DNA of 64,000 bases, taken from the NCBI GenBank assembly GCA_018340375.1, contig JAFFJZ010000003.1:12834001-12898000 (forward strand), read 5' to 3'. Made by a program: the position numbers and the translations under genes. Source of the stretch: Gonatopus flavifemur (Eukaryota > Arthropoda > Insecta > Hymenoptera > Dryinidae). Under the pieces are notes generated by a model, which worked only from the letters and a program-made list of their open reading frames with translations, was not told the origin of the DNA and ran no database searches. Position 1 is the stretch's first letter. Every line of letters begins with the position of its first letter. This document shows, piece by piece, positions 11,300-23,089 of the stretch.

Positions 11300-13520
11300 C
11301 AGGGCTGAATTCACAAAATGATTATGATTCATAGCCAAAACTAGTCATATATTTCAATCAAACGTGAGCTCTGAAAACAAATGCCGATACAAAAGCCAAA
11401 GACTGAATTTCAGTGAAACTTTGAACCAAGATGCAGCCACATTAACTCCGACTTTTCACAGTGTATCAACAAAAGTACAAGATAATAAATGCTCGAGGAT
11501 TCGATAATATGCGATCCTTTGCTACCGCGCTGAGAAAAATTTCCTCGAATTATCTTACCCTCCCAGCGCAAATACAAATTTCATGATTTCTGCTTCACGT
11601 CACCGAATTGATTCCCCATCAATTATTAATGATGTTCTTCAAGCAGGATTTGCGGGATAAATTATTTTCATGCGATTCTTGTGTTGCGTCCTTTTGAGAA
11701 TCTTTCGTCCCGAACGATTTCTACGAAATCAATAAAAGAAAGAGGGAGAAGAAAAACGAGATTGAGTTCGAAATATACCAGCCATAATCTGAAATAAAGT
11801 TCTGCGACATGTATTTATATTGCTGTCAGGAAGAAGCAGCACCTGTTGCCCTTTCGACCCTAATTCCTCGATCGAATAACTTTCGTATCATGTATATATA
11901 TACTATATATATATATATATATCTCTTTCTCAGTATGATAGTTTACTTCGGGAAAAAATTTGTCAACCACACGGGAAAGTTGTACAAAAATTCGATGATT
12001 TTATTGTAAATATTGGGGTGAGGGGAACTATTCGAATTGCTTCCAAATGATCCGAAAGAAGAAGAAGAAGAAGAAGAGAAAGTTTGTACATCATATTCAT
12101 GTGTATATACGTAGAAACTGAGAAAGGTAACTGGAAATGTGTGAGAGTCCGAAACTCTACCATTCCAGGCAGAGCAAGCGGTATATCGAGCACCTGTTGC
12201 CCCCTCCAAATTGGAATTTACATTTTAATGGACAGCATCCAAATCTGCACCGCGAGAATCGCTTCTCCTTCATAGTTTTCGAATCATCATTCGAATGAAC
12301 TTTCAGCATGATTGGATCAAATCTAATTTCTCGTATATCGCGTATAAACTTTTCTCGATATAAAAAATTTTGCTTTGGGGAATTCCTTGTGATATGTTGT
12401 CCCAGTCGAGGGAGAAAAGCGCGGTGGTGGTAGTGTTATGTTATTCGTGGAAACTGTGGGGTTCGAATTTTTATTCTCATTTATGTCTATCGTGAGCTTT
12501 TTGTTATCAAAATTTGTTTAAAAAATTCGATCTTCACGGTATGGGACTAATCTAAATTTTTTAAGTCGGTGAATATTGAATCCGCTTTGGAGAATTTTCT
12601 GACTTCTTATTTGCTATTACAGCAATCTTGTTAGCTACCACAGCTGGAAAATCGCTGTCATCGCCAACAAGAATGCTGTGATAGCGAATGAATTTGCTGC
12701 TCCGGTAAAATCAGATTTTCTTTCTCCGTGAAACATCAAAGTTGAATCGACGTTATAAAATATATATTCAATAAACAATAATTTCCATGAAACCTCAACT
12801 TCTGGATAGATTTGCCTTGTTCTTATTCCACGTTTTGAAAGTTTATAACTGAGCGTAACTGGTATATCGTATGAAATCAATTTCTTAATTCATAAGCCAT
12901 GTAAATTGATTTCAACTAGAACCTTTGAATCAATATTCAATTCGAAATGATAGGTATAATACTACAACAAGTATGCCGAACGTCCCGGATGTTTGGTGCT
13001 TGTAATCGACATCCTGAAATGAAATGTCTCAAACTCCAATACCATTCTCAATGACAATCGAGATAACAAACTTTCAACACATTCCATTTCGAATTATTGG
13101 ACTCGAAACTCGAGACTTTGGAATGTTGAACTTTAGAATCATAAACTCTTGAAATCATGAATTTCGAATCAAAGATCGTTCAATGTCCATTATTGATGAT
13201 TGTCCAAACATGATATTGTCTATGTCTTCATTTATCAGCATGAAATCTTCAATTCGAACTAAATACACTCTGTTATTCATCTTTCAAATAATATTGACTA
13301 CGAATTTTTGGTAGCCTCATTACGAATATTTTTCAGCGATTCTGGTGTTCCCTAAATTGACAGTGATTTTTCTAAACGTTGATGAATTTTTCCTGAATAT
13401 TAATAAAACCGGTCTATCCGTGTATGGATGAATTTCAGTTGAAATTTGATGATTCTTCTTTGGAACTGGAAGAACCAATTCCACACAAGATTCACAATTT
13501 CTTCAACTCCGCGTATGAAG
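11300..13520. other. Gene-free stretch
   Basis: No gene supported. It has two isolated right-hand MITE-like ends (CCTCAGTG|TA near 11283 and TCACAGTG|TA near 11462), a (TA)n tract at about 11904-11922 and an AAG-repeat at about 12059-12079. Frames here are AT-biased chance frames. Confidence 0.5.
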
Positions 13521-13526
13521 ATTGTA

Positions 13527-14418
13527 CGAGGTGTGTTCAAAAAATAACGAGAATTTTCGTTTTATGAACAAAATATTTATTCATTCATCAATATCTATTT
13601 TGTCCCCTTCAAAATAATCCCCCTTGGATATAATACACTTGTGCCAACGCTTTTTCCAATCCTCGAAACACTTTTGAAACTCGATCTTTGTAATAGCTTT
13701 TAGCTCTTTCAGCGATTCGCTTTTAATGTCATCTATGTTTGTAAAACAACGGCCTTTTAATGTTCTCTTTATTTTTGGAAATAGAAAAAAGTCACATGGA
13801 GCCATATCTGGCGAATATGGAGGCTGAGGCATCGTTAGAGTTTTGTTTTTGGCCAAAAATTCACGAACAAGCAATGAAGTGTGAGCAGGTGCATTATCGT
13901 GGTGCAAAAGCCATGAATTGTTTTGCCACAAATCCGGGCGTTTTTTTCGGATTGTTTTTCGACTGATATGCCAACATCATCAGCGACTTCTCTGATTGTG
14001 ATTCGGCGATCGTTCATAACCATTTCTTCCACTTTTTTCACGTTTTCATCGGTTGTTGATGTGCTTGGGCGTCCGGGTCGTTCGTCATCTTCAACGTTTT
14101 CGCGGCCATCTTGGAAACGTTTATACCACTCGTAAATCCTTGCTTCACTCATAGCAGACTCGCCATATGCCTTTGTTAACATTTTACAAACTTCACTACA
14201 ATTTATTTCATTTCTTACGCAAAATTCAATACAAATTCTTTGATCCGTTATTAACGTTAGCGGCTGCCACTTAAAAAGTAAGCAATGAATATTGCTGAAA
14301 ATTTTATCGTACTTCAGGGGCATGTGTACCAACATAATAAAGGAAAAAAATTTTATACAGGCGGACTCTCCAAACCCGCGAAATTTAAAAATTCTCGTTA
14401 CTTTTTGAACACATCTCG
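13527..14418 (-). mobile_element. mariner element, internally deleted, with intact TIRs
   Basis: An 892-bp Tc1/mariner-type element. Both ends carry matching inverted repeats of about 33 bp starting CGAGRTGTGTTCAAAAARTA, with only two differences, and both are flanked by TA (13525-13526 and 14419-14420), the mariner target duplication. A full mariner is about 1.3 kb, so some 400 bp of the transposase has been lost. The near-identical termini suggest a fairly recent copy that could still be mobilised in trans by an intact relative, which I do not see here. Confidence 0.9.
13581..14323 (-). pseudogene. mariner transposase, deletion and frameshift
   Basis: The N-terminal DNA-binding part (helix-turn-helix with YEWYKRFQDGRENVEDDERP and ITIREVADDVGIS) runs to about 13960. 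It then jumps in a different frame to the C-terminal catalytic end (SWLLHHDNAPAHTS, then PPYSPDMAPCDFFLFPKIK), finishing with a stop at 13581. About 130-150 codons between the two, including the first catalytic aspartate of the DD34D triad, are missing. The two later aspartates remain (HDNAPAH and SPDMAPCDFFLF contexts). Not functional as a transposase. Confidence 0.92.
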
Positions 14419-14419
14419 T

Positions 14420-16670
14420 ATATAGATCGGACACATAATTCAAGAAAGAATTGCGATTCAAATTAAAATCAGATAAATAGTAGCAGGATGAAAGCACAAT
14501 TTACATTACTCAGCGAAATTCCCAACGATGATAAAAACCACGAACTCTGAATAAACTCTGACTCCGCACACTTTTTATCTCATCAGTGAGATTGTTCCAT
14601 TCTTTATAATCTCACGTAAAGCGTTCACGCGTATGCTTGTAAAGCACCAAGAAACGCTCCGATCGTATAATACTCCCATAATTTGATTACACTTAATTGA
14701 ATTCCAAGCTGGGAAGAAATATTCTGGGTGAATCTTATTCCATACGTACCTACTTTGGAAAAAAAAGTGTACTTGAATGTCAGACAGCTGGAAAATTCAG
14801 TCAAATTACATAAATTTTGTTCGTCTAAACTTCAGCTAAATTTTAGTGTTCACAGTTAGGTATCTTTCTTTCAATCGAGATACCTAGCGATTGATAGTAT
14901 TTCATAAATGTATTACGAATTACACATGGGGAGAAATTTAGAGCTAAATTTATTGTAATATGACAATTCAAGACTGATCAAATTTACAATGTTTCGCAGT
15001 CAGTTCTATTGGGAAAAGTGGGCATGTTCCCTGCACTGCTGCCATAATTCCAGGATAAATTGAACTGTGAATTTGTCTTCGTGCGTGGAAAAAAAATGTT
15101 TGTTAATTTTCTCGGCATAAAATGAGAATAAAATGAATCGGAAAATTTTGATTCATAAATTCGATTATGAAATTGTGTATTTTTTGAACAATACAAACAA
15201 AGTTATGTTAACAAGAGATAATGTCGATACGTTCGATGAATCGAGAGAAAAACAAGTCTGTCGATTACACTTTTACGTTGAAAAATCAGAGTCGTTATTT
15301 CACATTACACGATATATATTCCAAACGATTCGATAATACGAACGGATATATGCGTTCAAGTAAAAGACATATAATGTCAATCCTCGTTAACGCTGTAAGC
15401 TGAATAAGCTCGTTGAATTTTGCTTCGATCCCATTCATCCACATTTATGGATCAACATTTCATAAAACATCGAACTTGGTAATCCCATTCTCATAAAATT
15501 CTCTAAAGTTGATCGAATATTTCTCGACGAAAGAGCGAGAGAAAGAGAGAAGGTGTCACTTCACCGAATGAATTATATTTTTCATTTATTTTTCCCTTTT
15601 CCTTCGTGTTTCTTTCGCTCATACACGTCTATACACACCCGCGCATTCATCTACACTTATTTGAAATTTTCCATCCGTATTTAATGTCAAGAATCTAATT
15701 ACTATAATGTAAATGACGAGAACTTTCCTTTTAGTCAAATTCTCTACTCTGTCCTAGTTTCAAGTTTATTTCATTACGTCAGCTGAAAATGACTCTAAGG
15801 TTGAATTTGCAATCCGTTGAACCAGATTTGATTTGCATTTGGTTTATGTAACTTCCAAATACCCCTTTCATTCGAATTTAATGCCTTCGATAGTAGAGAG
15901 TGATTGTAGATTTGCTTTCTTTCATCGTTCCGAACAATCGACATGGGAGGTGTTTTTTTTCCTTCTTTTTTTCAAAGCTGAATATTCCTTGATGGATTGT
16001 TCTTCATAGCTGTCAGAACGATGGGAATTTGTTGATCGGGGAGAGGTATCGAATTTCTCTCAGTACATAACTTTGTTCACGTCCGATCCAAGCTATTCTC
16101 AATAATCTAGGAGGAGCTTCATGTGCGTATGACGGGTGGCAGGTCATTAATTGATCTAACGAACGTCATGGAGTGACAGTGTCTTTTGAGAGGCTCACGA
16201 TTCGGAAGATCGAGTGACTTTTTCGTTCTATTTTATATTAATAAATCGTGATTGACGTTGAGCGAGGAACCAGAAAAATTTGGATTCTCTTGCTTACAGT
16301 CTCCAAAGAGATCAGGTTTCAATATTCATATTTGATTCGGATGATTCATTTCGTCGCAGATGTTTCTCGTGAATAGCATTTGTAGTAAATTTCAATGTTG
16401 CAGGAATTATTTTCATCCTATTCCATATCTCGCGATGCGGACGAGAAAGTCAAATTCACTCAAATGCATCCCGATGCTATAATTTGATTTGTTTTTTCAT
16501 TGTGATGCGGGCAACAACAAAGAAAAGAGAGTGTTTCTGTCGATCGGTGAATGCCTACTTCTTTCAATCAATCATTACATAAGATTCTGAAAAAAAAATT
16601 TTAATTGATTTGGAAAATGAAAAGAAGGCATGGTTTTCCTACCGAAGCAAGAAAATAAATGTATTCTCTT
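14420..16670. other. Gene-free stretch
   Basis: AT-rich, without recognisable exon, RNA gene or repeat family. Short frames at 14984-15196 and 15133-15403 have no family resemblance. Confidence 0.5.
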
Positions 16671-17153
16671 GCACTGAGAAAAATGATCAGTCGGTACAAT
16701 TGAAAAATTTGTAGTTGTTCCATAATAGTTGCTGCAACAATTTTTTTTTCTTCGGAATACTGTTGAAGAAGTTGGAGCAACAAAAAATAATTAGTTGTCA
16801 CAACTATAAATAATTCAGTTGTAGATTTTAGTTAATGATACTATAATTATGTAACTATAGACGATTATTTGCATGCACAAATATATTGCAGTGATGAGAA
16901 ATACAAATTTGAGTTGATTTCTTTCGCACTTTACGAAAAAGGGATGAAATTTGAATGAAAAAGTCATTATTTGAGTGGTATTTTTTCATTCATTTTTTTG
17001 AGCATAGCAAATATAGCAAAACAGTTCGTTCAAATGAATGGATTTAGTCATTCTGACTATAAAATTTGATTACCAATTATGAAAATTTGGTAACAATATT
17101 AGAAATATGAGAAATTTGAACCATCAAATTTTTGTTACTACAACTCAAAAGTG

Positions 17154-18255
17154 CACTGTAAAAAAATTTCACCGGAAAATTCCAGTACATGTACTGGAAG
17201 TCATTAACCTGTACATGTACCGGAAAATTTCAGCACATTTGTACTGCAAAAATTCAGTGCAAACGTTATGGAATTTCCGCATCAAAACTGGAAATTTTCT
17301 GAGCCTCGGTACTGGAATTTTTCAGTACACGAGCTGGACTTTTCCAGGACATGTACTGAAAAATTAATGCTGAAAATATCCATGAAAATTGAAAAAAAAT
17401 TGCTCACGCAAAGTGATTTTGCAGGGTCCTTGTGTTCCAAGATGATTGAGAAACTTTTGATCGTTCATTTGGATGGACAGAAACTCATGTCTACCTAACA
17501 GGATTTGAACCCACACTTTTCTACCTGCCTACCAACTGAAACCTAAGCCCTAACCGATGAGCTATAGCGCGACATGTTGGAAGGCCAGCTTGGGTTACTA
17601 CATATGCTTCATATCTAGAACACAAGAGGATAAGTCTTGGAAAAACCTCATATATCAATTTCATTGGCTACAATTACAATTATTATTCAAAATCTCAATC
17701 AGGAAATTTTTAATATAAAGACTTGAAATTTTTCCTGTCAGAAATGACGAAGTCCAATAGAAGTGGAAAATTTCAGTGCAACAGTGATTAAATTCCGTTG
17801 CATAGCAACTGGAAAATTCCATCACACGACCTGAAAATTGCAGTTCAAAACCTGTATAATTCAATTGCATAGTAACTGGAAAATTCCATCACAAAACCTG
17901 AGAATTGCAGTTAGAAACCTGTATAATTCCAGTATACCAACGATTAGGTTTTTTTTCTAAATTCCAAATTTTTTCTCAAGTCCTTTTTGAGGGAATATTT
18001 TTTTTTGGTGCACAAGAACTATAAAATTGTAGTACGAGCCGGTAAAATTTTCGCGAAATCATGGCAAAATTTCAGTACATCATCTCAAACTTGAAAATTC
18101 CAGTACAATGACTGAATTTTCAGTTATGCTTGGTAAATTTTCAGTAACGTAACAACAAAATCTCTGTACATGTACTGGAATATCCATATTCCAGTACTAG
18201 CACTGGAAATTTCCAGTCTAGTTGCACAGTAAATTTCCAGTTTTTTTTTACAGTG
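17154..18255. mobile_element. CACTGTAAAAA-type element, nested
   Basis: Ends read CACTGTAAAAAAATTTCACC and, in reverse, CACTGTAAAAAAAAACTGG; TG borders both. The interior is a dense mesh of CCAGTAC/GTACTGG and GGAAAWTTCCAG motifs in both orientations. It encloses a tRNA-like patch at 17489-17575. Partial relatives lie at 22850-23082 and 51236-51390. Confidence 0.65.
17489..17575 (-). repeat. tRNA-like patch inside a repeat
   Basis: On the minus strand TAGCTCATCGGTTAGGGC matches a polymerase III A box and GGGTTCAAATCC a B box, spaced about 35 bases apart as in a tRNA. The T stem forms with wobble pairs, but the acceptor arms pair over only three bases, so a functional tRNA is unlikely. Pseudo-tRNA or SINE head. 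Confidence 0.4.
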
Positions 18256-18365
18256 TGTTAACTGAATTTTTTCGAGTCTACAACTAAAAAAATTTATTTG
18301 ATGCGATATTTCACTAAAAAATTTAGTGAACTTTTGATTGCGACAGCTAAAAATTTTTCTCAGTG

Positions 18366-21300
18366 TGAAAAACTTGTTGATTTTTTCAATAAATGCAAAC
18401 AGGAAACGGATAAGTTTTATATTTTTCATTCCCTATTGATATCTCACAACGTGTCGACGCGATCTAAACGGGGGAAAAAATAGTTGCAGCAATTGACATT
18501 ATTTGTATTCAATTCTGAGAATATTCCCACTCCGGTAGTTGCTGGAACTACTTCCGAAGATGGTCGAAAATTGAGACTAGGTAAATGGTTGGTGCAATTA
18601 TTCTCTTTTCTCGAGTAAAACATCTATATATAAACTATATTAAATTATGTATAAATTACGTATAATTCAAAAAATTCTTCCACTCGGGAGTTTCTCAATA
18701 AAGAATCCAATGTTCATCGAAAACTATACACGCAGCAAAAATGCGGCTTCAAAATAAAGGAATTTTTAGAATAAGAATATTTCTTAGCTTTTTTATTCTT
18801 AGAATATTTTCCTCAACTAAGATTGAAATCCTAGAAGGAATTTATGAACTTTGAAAAGTAAAGATCCAAAGTAAAGAAAGTTCCATGCTGGATTTTCGAA
18901 AAATTCATTTTTTAAAAAATCTTTCATCATGTTTGAATGATTCTTCGTATCTCTCACGAATAAAATTCAATGCACATCTGAAATATTTCATCCATACTAA
19001 AAGAAAAAAACCACGAAATATTCTTAAATTCTCTTAAAAATGACTGTATTTTCTATTCGTCATTCCTTGCGCGTACACGCAAATATTTTCCCGACTCCAA
19101 CAAAAATCCAAACCAATTGGAGATTTTGATTTCAATAAATTTTCAATCGAACATCTATCGGTTCGTTTTTTTTTAATCACGTATCTCATAAAGCATCGAG
19201 TATGTCACTTCTGAATTGTGCCGTTTGAATTTTTTGTCATCCTGTCGTTCACACAAAGTTTTCAATCATTAATTTTACGGGACGTATTCCTTTTGCATTG
19301 AAATACGTCCATCATTATTATCTCATTATCGTCCTCGTTGTTCTAATTGGACACTTGATTGCGATCGTATTCATAATACAATATGATCCAGTCCCAATTA
19401 CGCGTTTTTGGTATACGTTTGAAATATTGTTATACGAAGGGAAAATTCGTTCCAGTCGAAACCCTATCGATATATTATAGAAGATGAATCTTCGTCTTTC
19501 TTTTTGGAAATCCTTTACCAATTAATTCAATGTAAATTCTTCAATCAAGTTTAATACACTCCAAATATATCGAGCGCGACTTCGGAATGGTAGGTTCCGA
19601 AGGTAAAGGAGGATTTATCGTTGTAGTAACCTCTCGTTGTCTTTCCGTATACGCTGTCACTGCTGAATTTCTATTCCAACGATATTATACTGCAGGTATA
19701 GTATATGTATAGTACCTTGAAGGGTTCGAAGCTTAAACCGTCAGTTCTTGGTTATAAAATCGAGGGTTAATGACTAAAAGGATGTGCAACCAAATGAAAT
19801 AAAATCCAAGTGGAATTCAGAGACCGAAGAGATCTCGAATCCGGTAAAATTGACTTTACTTCCGTTTTATAGTTGTTCGTCGTAGCATGGTGTACAAGGA
19901 AAAGAGTAGTACTACTTCTTTTTTCTCCTTGGATAGCAGTGGTGGTAGTAGAATGAATCGTTCGAAAGAGACGGATATTGTTGAATCAAGGGTGATTGAA
20001 AAATCATTCTTTTCTTGTGCTGGGAGCATGTTTGAATATTTATTGTGTATTCATTTGAATTCTATGTCGTGGGATTAGTCGAGTAATTATAAAAAGACTT
20101 CGCGGTTGATTGGGATGTTTTAAATCCTCCCGTTGTTACATCGACTTTGTATATATCAAGCTTAAAAAGACTAACTTTGATGATGATCCTTTGGAATAGA
20201 TTTTGTTCTTTCGTACATAAAATGAGACTCCTATACCTAATCCCAAGTGGAATTCGAATACCCCGCAGGATTGAAATCTTGAAACACGTTACATGAATTT
20301 AACTAAAAATTTGTAAACGTTCAATGCATTCGGGATTCTGCTATAAATTTGATCACCCGACGCACCAGATATTCAATCTCTTTATTTCACGCACCTTGTT
20401 TTTCTTCCTTTTTTTGCGTCTCTCCTATACTTTTTTCCCCGCGGTACGTTCATCGTAGTTCGTTGTCGAGTCAAAACAGGGGAGAGGAAAGAAACAACTG
20501 TATGTATTATAATCCCGCGATGTATATTACGTATTCGCGAAAAAAGCGACACGGAATTCGGATTGTTCTCAAGTGCCAAAAATACAAGGATGAAAATGTA
20601 TTGTCTCTAACACAGAGTCGTATGTACAAGTCGAGAAGAACGAGAGGGTACACGCGTTATTACGTCTTTCACGAAAAGTAGATGGGATAAGAGCAGTGCT
20701 CGAGCAATATGTTCTGAAATTGTTTTACTCGGTGGTGGAAAGGGAGGAGGAGAAAGCAGGCTGGAAAGAAAACGCGAGTTAGAAGAAAAGAGGGAGATGG
20801 AAGAAAGAAAAGATAAAAATGTTCAAGCATCCCTCGTCCTTGTAGCGGTGGCGCTGTTGCGCCCTCTGGGCCACGTCGCGTTGGCTTCCTTCCTGTTCTC
20901 CGGTCTTCTCTTCTCTTCTCTTCTCTTCTCTTCTCTTCTCTTCTCTTCTCTTCTCTTCTCTCTGTTCTTTCCAGCACGTTAGAACGCCACGGAGTAACTT
21001 TTGTGGGATGTGATGTGGAAAATTGGATTCAAGTTTGGGGCGGAAGGAGCATATACTTGTGATGGTAGTAGTAGTAATAGGGATAGGAGGAACGAAGAGT
21101 GAGGAAAAGAGCGAGAAAGTCAGTATAGCGAAAAAAATGCAGGAAAAATTTCAAGATTCAACCATCAAGATGTAAAACATTCGATACGTATGGAACAAAA
21201 TCGTTTTTTTTTTGTTTTTATCCGAAACTCGAGATCGTAGCCAGAAATTTAAAAACGTCACACGTGTGTGTTCGCGTGTGGGTGAATGAGAGTACATATT

Positions 21301-22840
21301 CTCATATACCGCATTGATCTCGAGACTCAACCGAACCTCACTTTTCGTCTTTCGTCTACGATTTTCAACTCGACGAAGCGGTTCGACCGAGTAATTCCCT
21401 AGTGGCCGGAAGCAGAATTCTCTCATCCCCCTTCAACTCCGTGTCTTTTCCACCCACCCATACTTTTTCCCATCCTTCTCCTCGTTCCTATTTATCCTCC
21501 TTCATTGGCAAAGCTTCTTCCCGCGACTCTTTCGCCAACTCTTCGCCCTGCCTTATTTCCACCACCCTTTCCCCGTCGTTCTTTCCCAAACTCCTTTTCT
21601 CAGCTTGTTTCCACCGCACGAGCATGTGGCAGTATTTTGTTTTTCCATGCTCTGGATGGTGGAAATAAAAAGAAACAGGAATCGCAATCGTTTCGCGAGA
21701 GCTTGGCTCTTCCTTTCTCTCTTCCTCCCGTATTATTAACTGAAGTAACATTTGCGAATGAAACGGGAAGAGGAGCAAAAGAAGGGAGAAAAAGTTATCC
21801 GAGTACTCCACATTCTTGAAGATAATCCATGTTTTTTCCTCGACGACGTACGACGAGGAATTCTCTTCTTTTTCTCCTCAATGAGCAGCTATGACAATGG
21901 ATATTTCGCCATTCTTTTGCGAGGGAATTATAACCTATCAATTATAAGAATGATTTCTCATATAATATCGATGCGATTCAAACCTGTTATACGTGTTCTT
22001 GTTTTCCATAAACTACGATAGCGTATTTTTTTTCTCTGTTTTTTTATTATGACGACGAGCGTGTACATCACAGTTTGAGGCATTGAAAAGTTTGTTGAGT
22101 CAGTTACCTAGCTAGAGAATCAGAAGCGAGATTTATGTTCCCTCGTCCCGATACAATGACAAGATAGCGTATATATTCTTCGCGTATAAGCACGGACTAT
22201 CTACGCTTGTTCTGTGGATTGAATATACGACAATCCACTTTTCTAAAACGCCATTAATTTCAGCTTGTCAACGATTCTCATAGCTCCACTCCATGCAACG
22301 GGTATATCTTCGATTGATCAAACTATACGTATAACGTACCTATATATGATCGTGAAGTTCCACTAATATTTCATGAAAAATGGTTCTTTCGAGATTTTTC
22401 ATTATTCAAATCGTCCATTTTTTCGTTTATGTTTGTTTTATGAAAAATATTTTCAAATCGGTGCGGTTCTTAACGAATGTCATTGTTGTACGAGAACGCC
22501 GCCATTCCGATTTCTTCGATTGGAATAGGGTAATCATTATCAATGTTTTCATAAGTTTCAATGCAGAATGGTTTAGAATTCTCAATTCTCTCTCCACTTG
22601 TATGCACGGATGGTTTCATTCCTCGTTACGGCCTTGATCGATTATACTCCCATCAATTATACTTAGAAAAATCTATCTTGAATTCAATAAAACGTGCTCC
22701 ATTGTCCTGAGTTGCACGTAATTCGTTCAATGATGAAGATAATAAGTTTCTTGTATTGAAAATAATACTCCGTCATTGAATTTCATAATTGAAGTTATTG
22801 AGAAAGATTGATAATAAGTTGAAGTAGATTGACACATCAT
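18366..22840. other. Gene-free stretch with low-complexity frames
   Basis: No gene supported. The frames around 20669-20982 and 21402-21819 arise from purine/pyrimidine-biased sequence and the (TTCTC)n tract and code for low-complexity peptides only. Segment 19298-19480 opens a hydrophobic frame without a family match. Confidence 0.45.
20904..20962. repeat. (TTCTC)n microsatellite
   Basis: About twelve uninterrupted pentanucleotide units. Confidence 0.95.
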
Positions 22841-22849
22841 AAATTCTTT

Positions 22850-23082
22850 TTCATGTTTTACCGTACCGGAAGCAATTAACCTGTACATTTGTGCTGAAAA
22901 ATTGCATTCAAATCATGCAAATCACATTCTTGTATTTATACTGGAAAATTGAAGTAAAAAACATGAATTTTTATGTAAAATACGGGAAAATTTTCTTGTA
23001 CGTGAACTGAAAAATTCGTCATGAATAGAAATTTTCCAGTTCCTGGGTATCGGAAAATTCCAGTTTTTTGTCAAAACAGTGT
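22850..23082. repeat. Partial copy of the CACTGTAAAAA-type element
   Basis: Shares GGAAGYMATTAACCTGTACA and repeated GGAAAATTCCAG motifs with 17154-18255 and ends AAAACAGTG|TA. The left terminus is not recognisable. Confidence 0.45.
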
Positions 23083-23089
23083 ACATATT

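Larger units (their letters stand above)
16672..18365. mobile_element. CACTGAG-type MITE carrying a 1.1-kb nested element
   Basis: The outer element starts CACTGAGAAAAATGATCAG and ends, in reverse, CACTGAGAAAAATTTTTAG, with TG outside both ends. Its interior (16690-17150 and 18256-18350) is AT-rich with repeated GTTGYAGYAAC/CAACTA motifs. It is split by another inverted-repeat element at 17154-18255. No coding capacity. Confidence 0.65.

Noticed and set aside
13198..13225. TGATTGTCCAAAC, identical to the first 13 bases of miR-219
   Set aside because: The following bases diverge and there is no complementary arm within 80 nt on either side, so no precursor hairpin can form.
20669..20982. Frames with repeated RREEK or LLFSS
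   Set aside because: Pure translation of the (TTCTC)n microsatellite.
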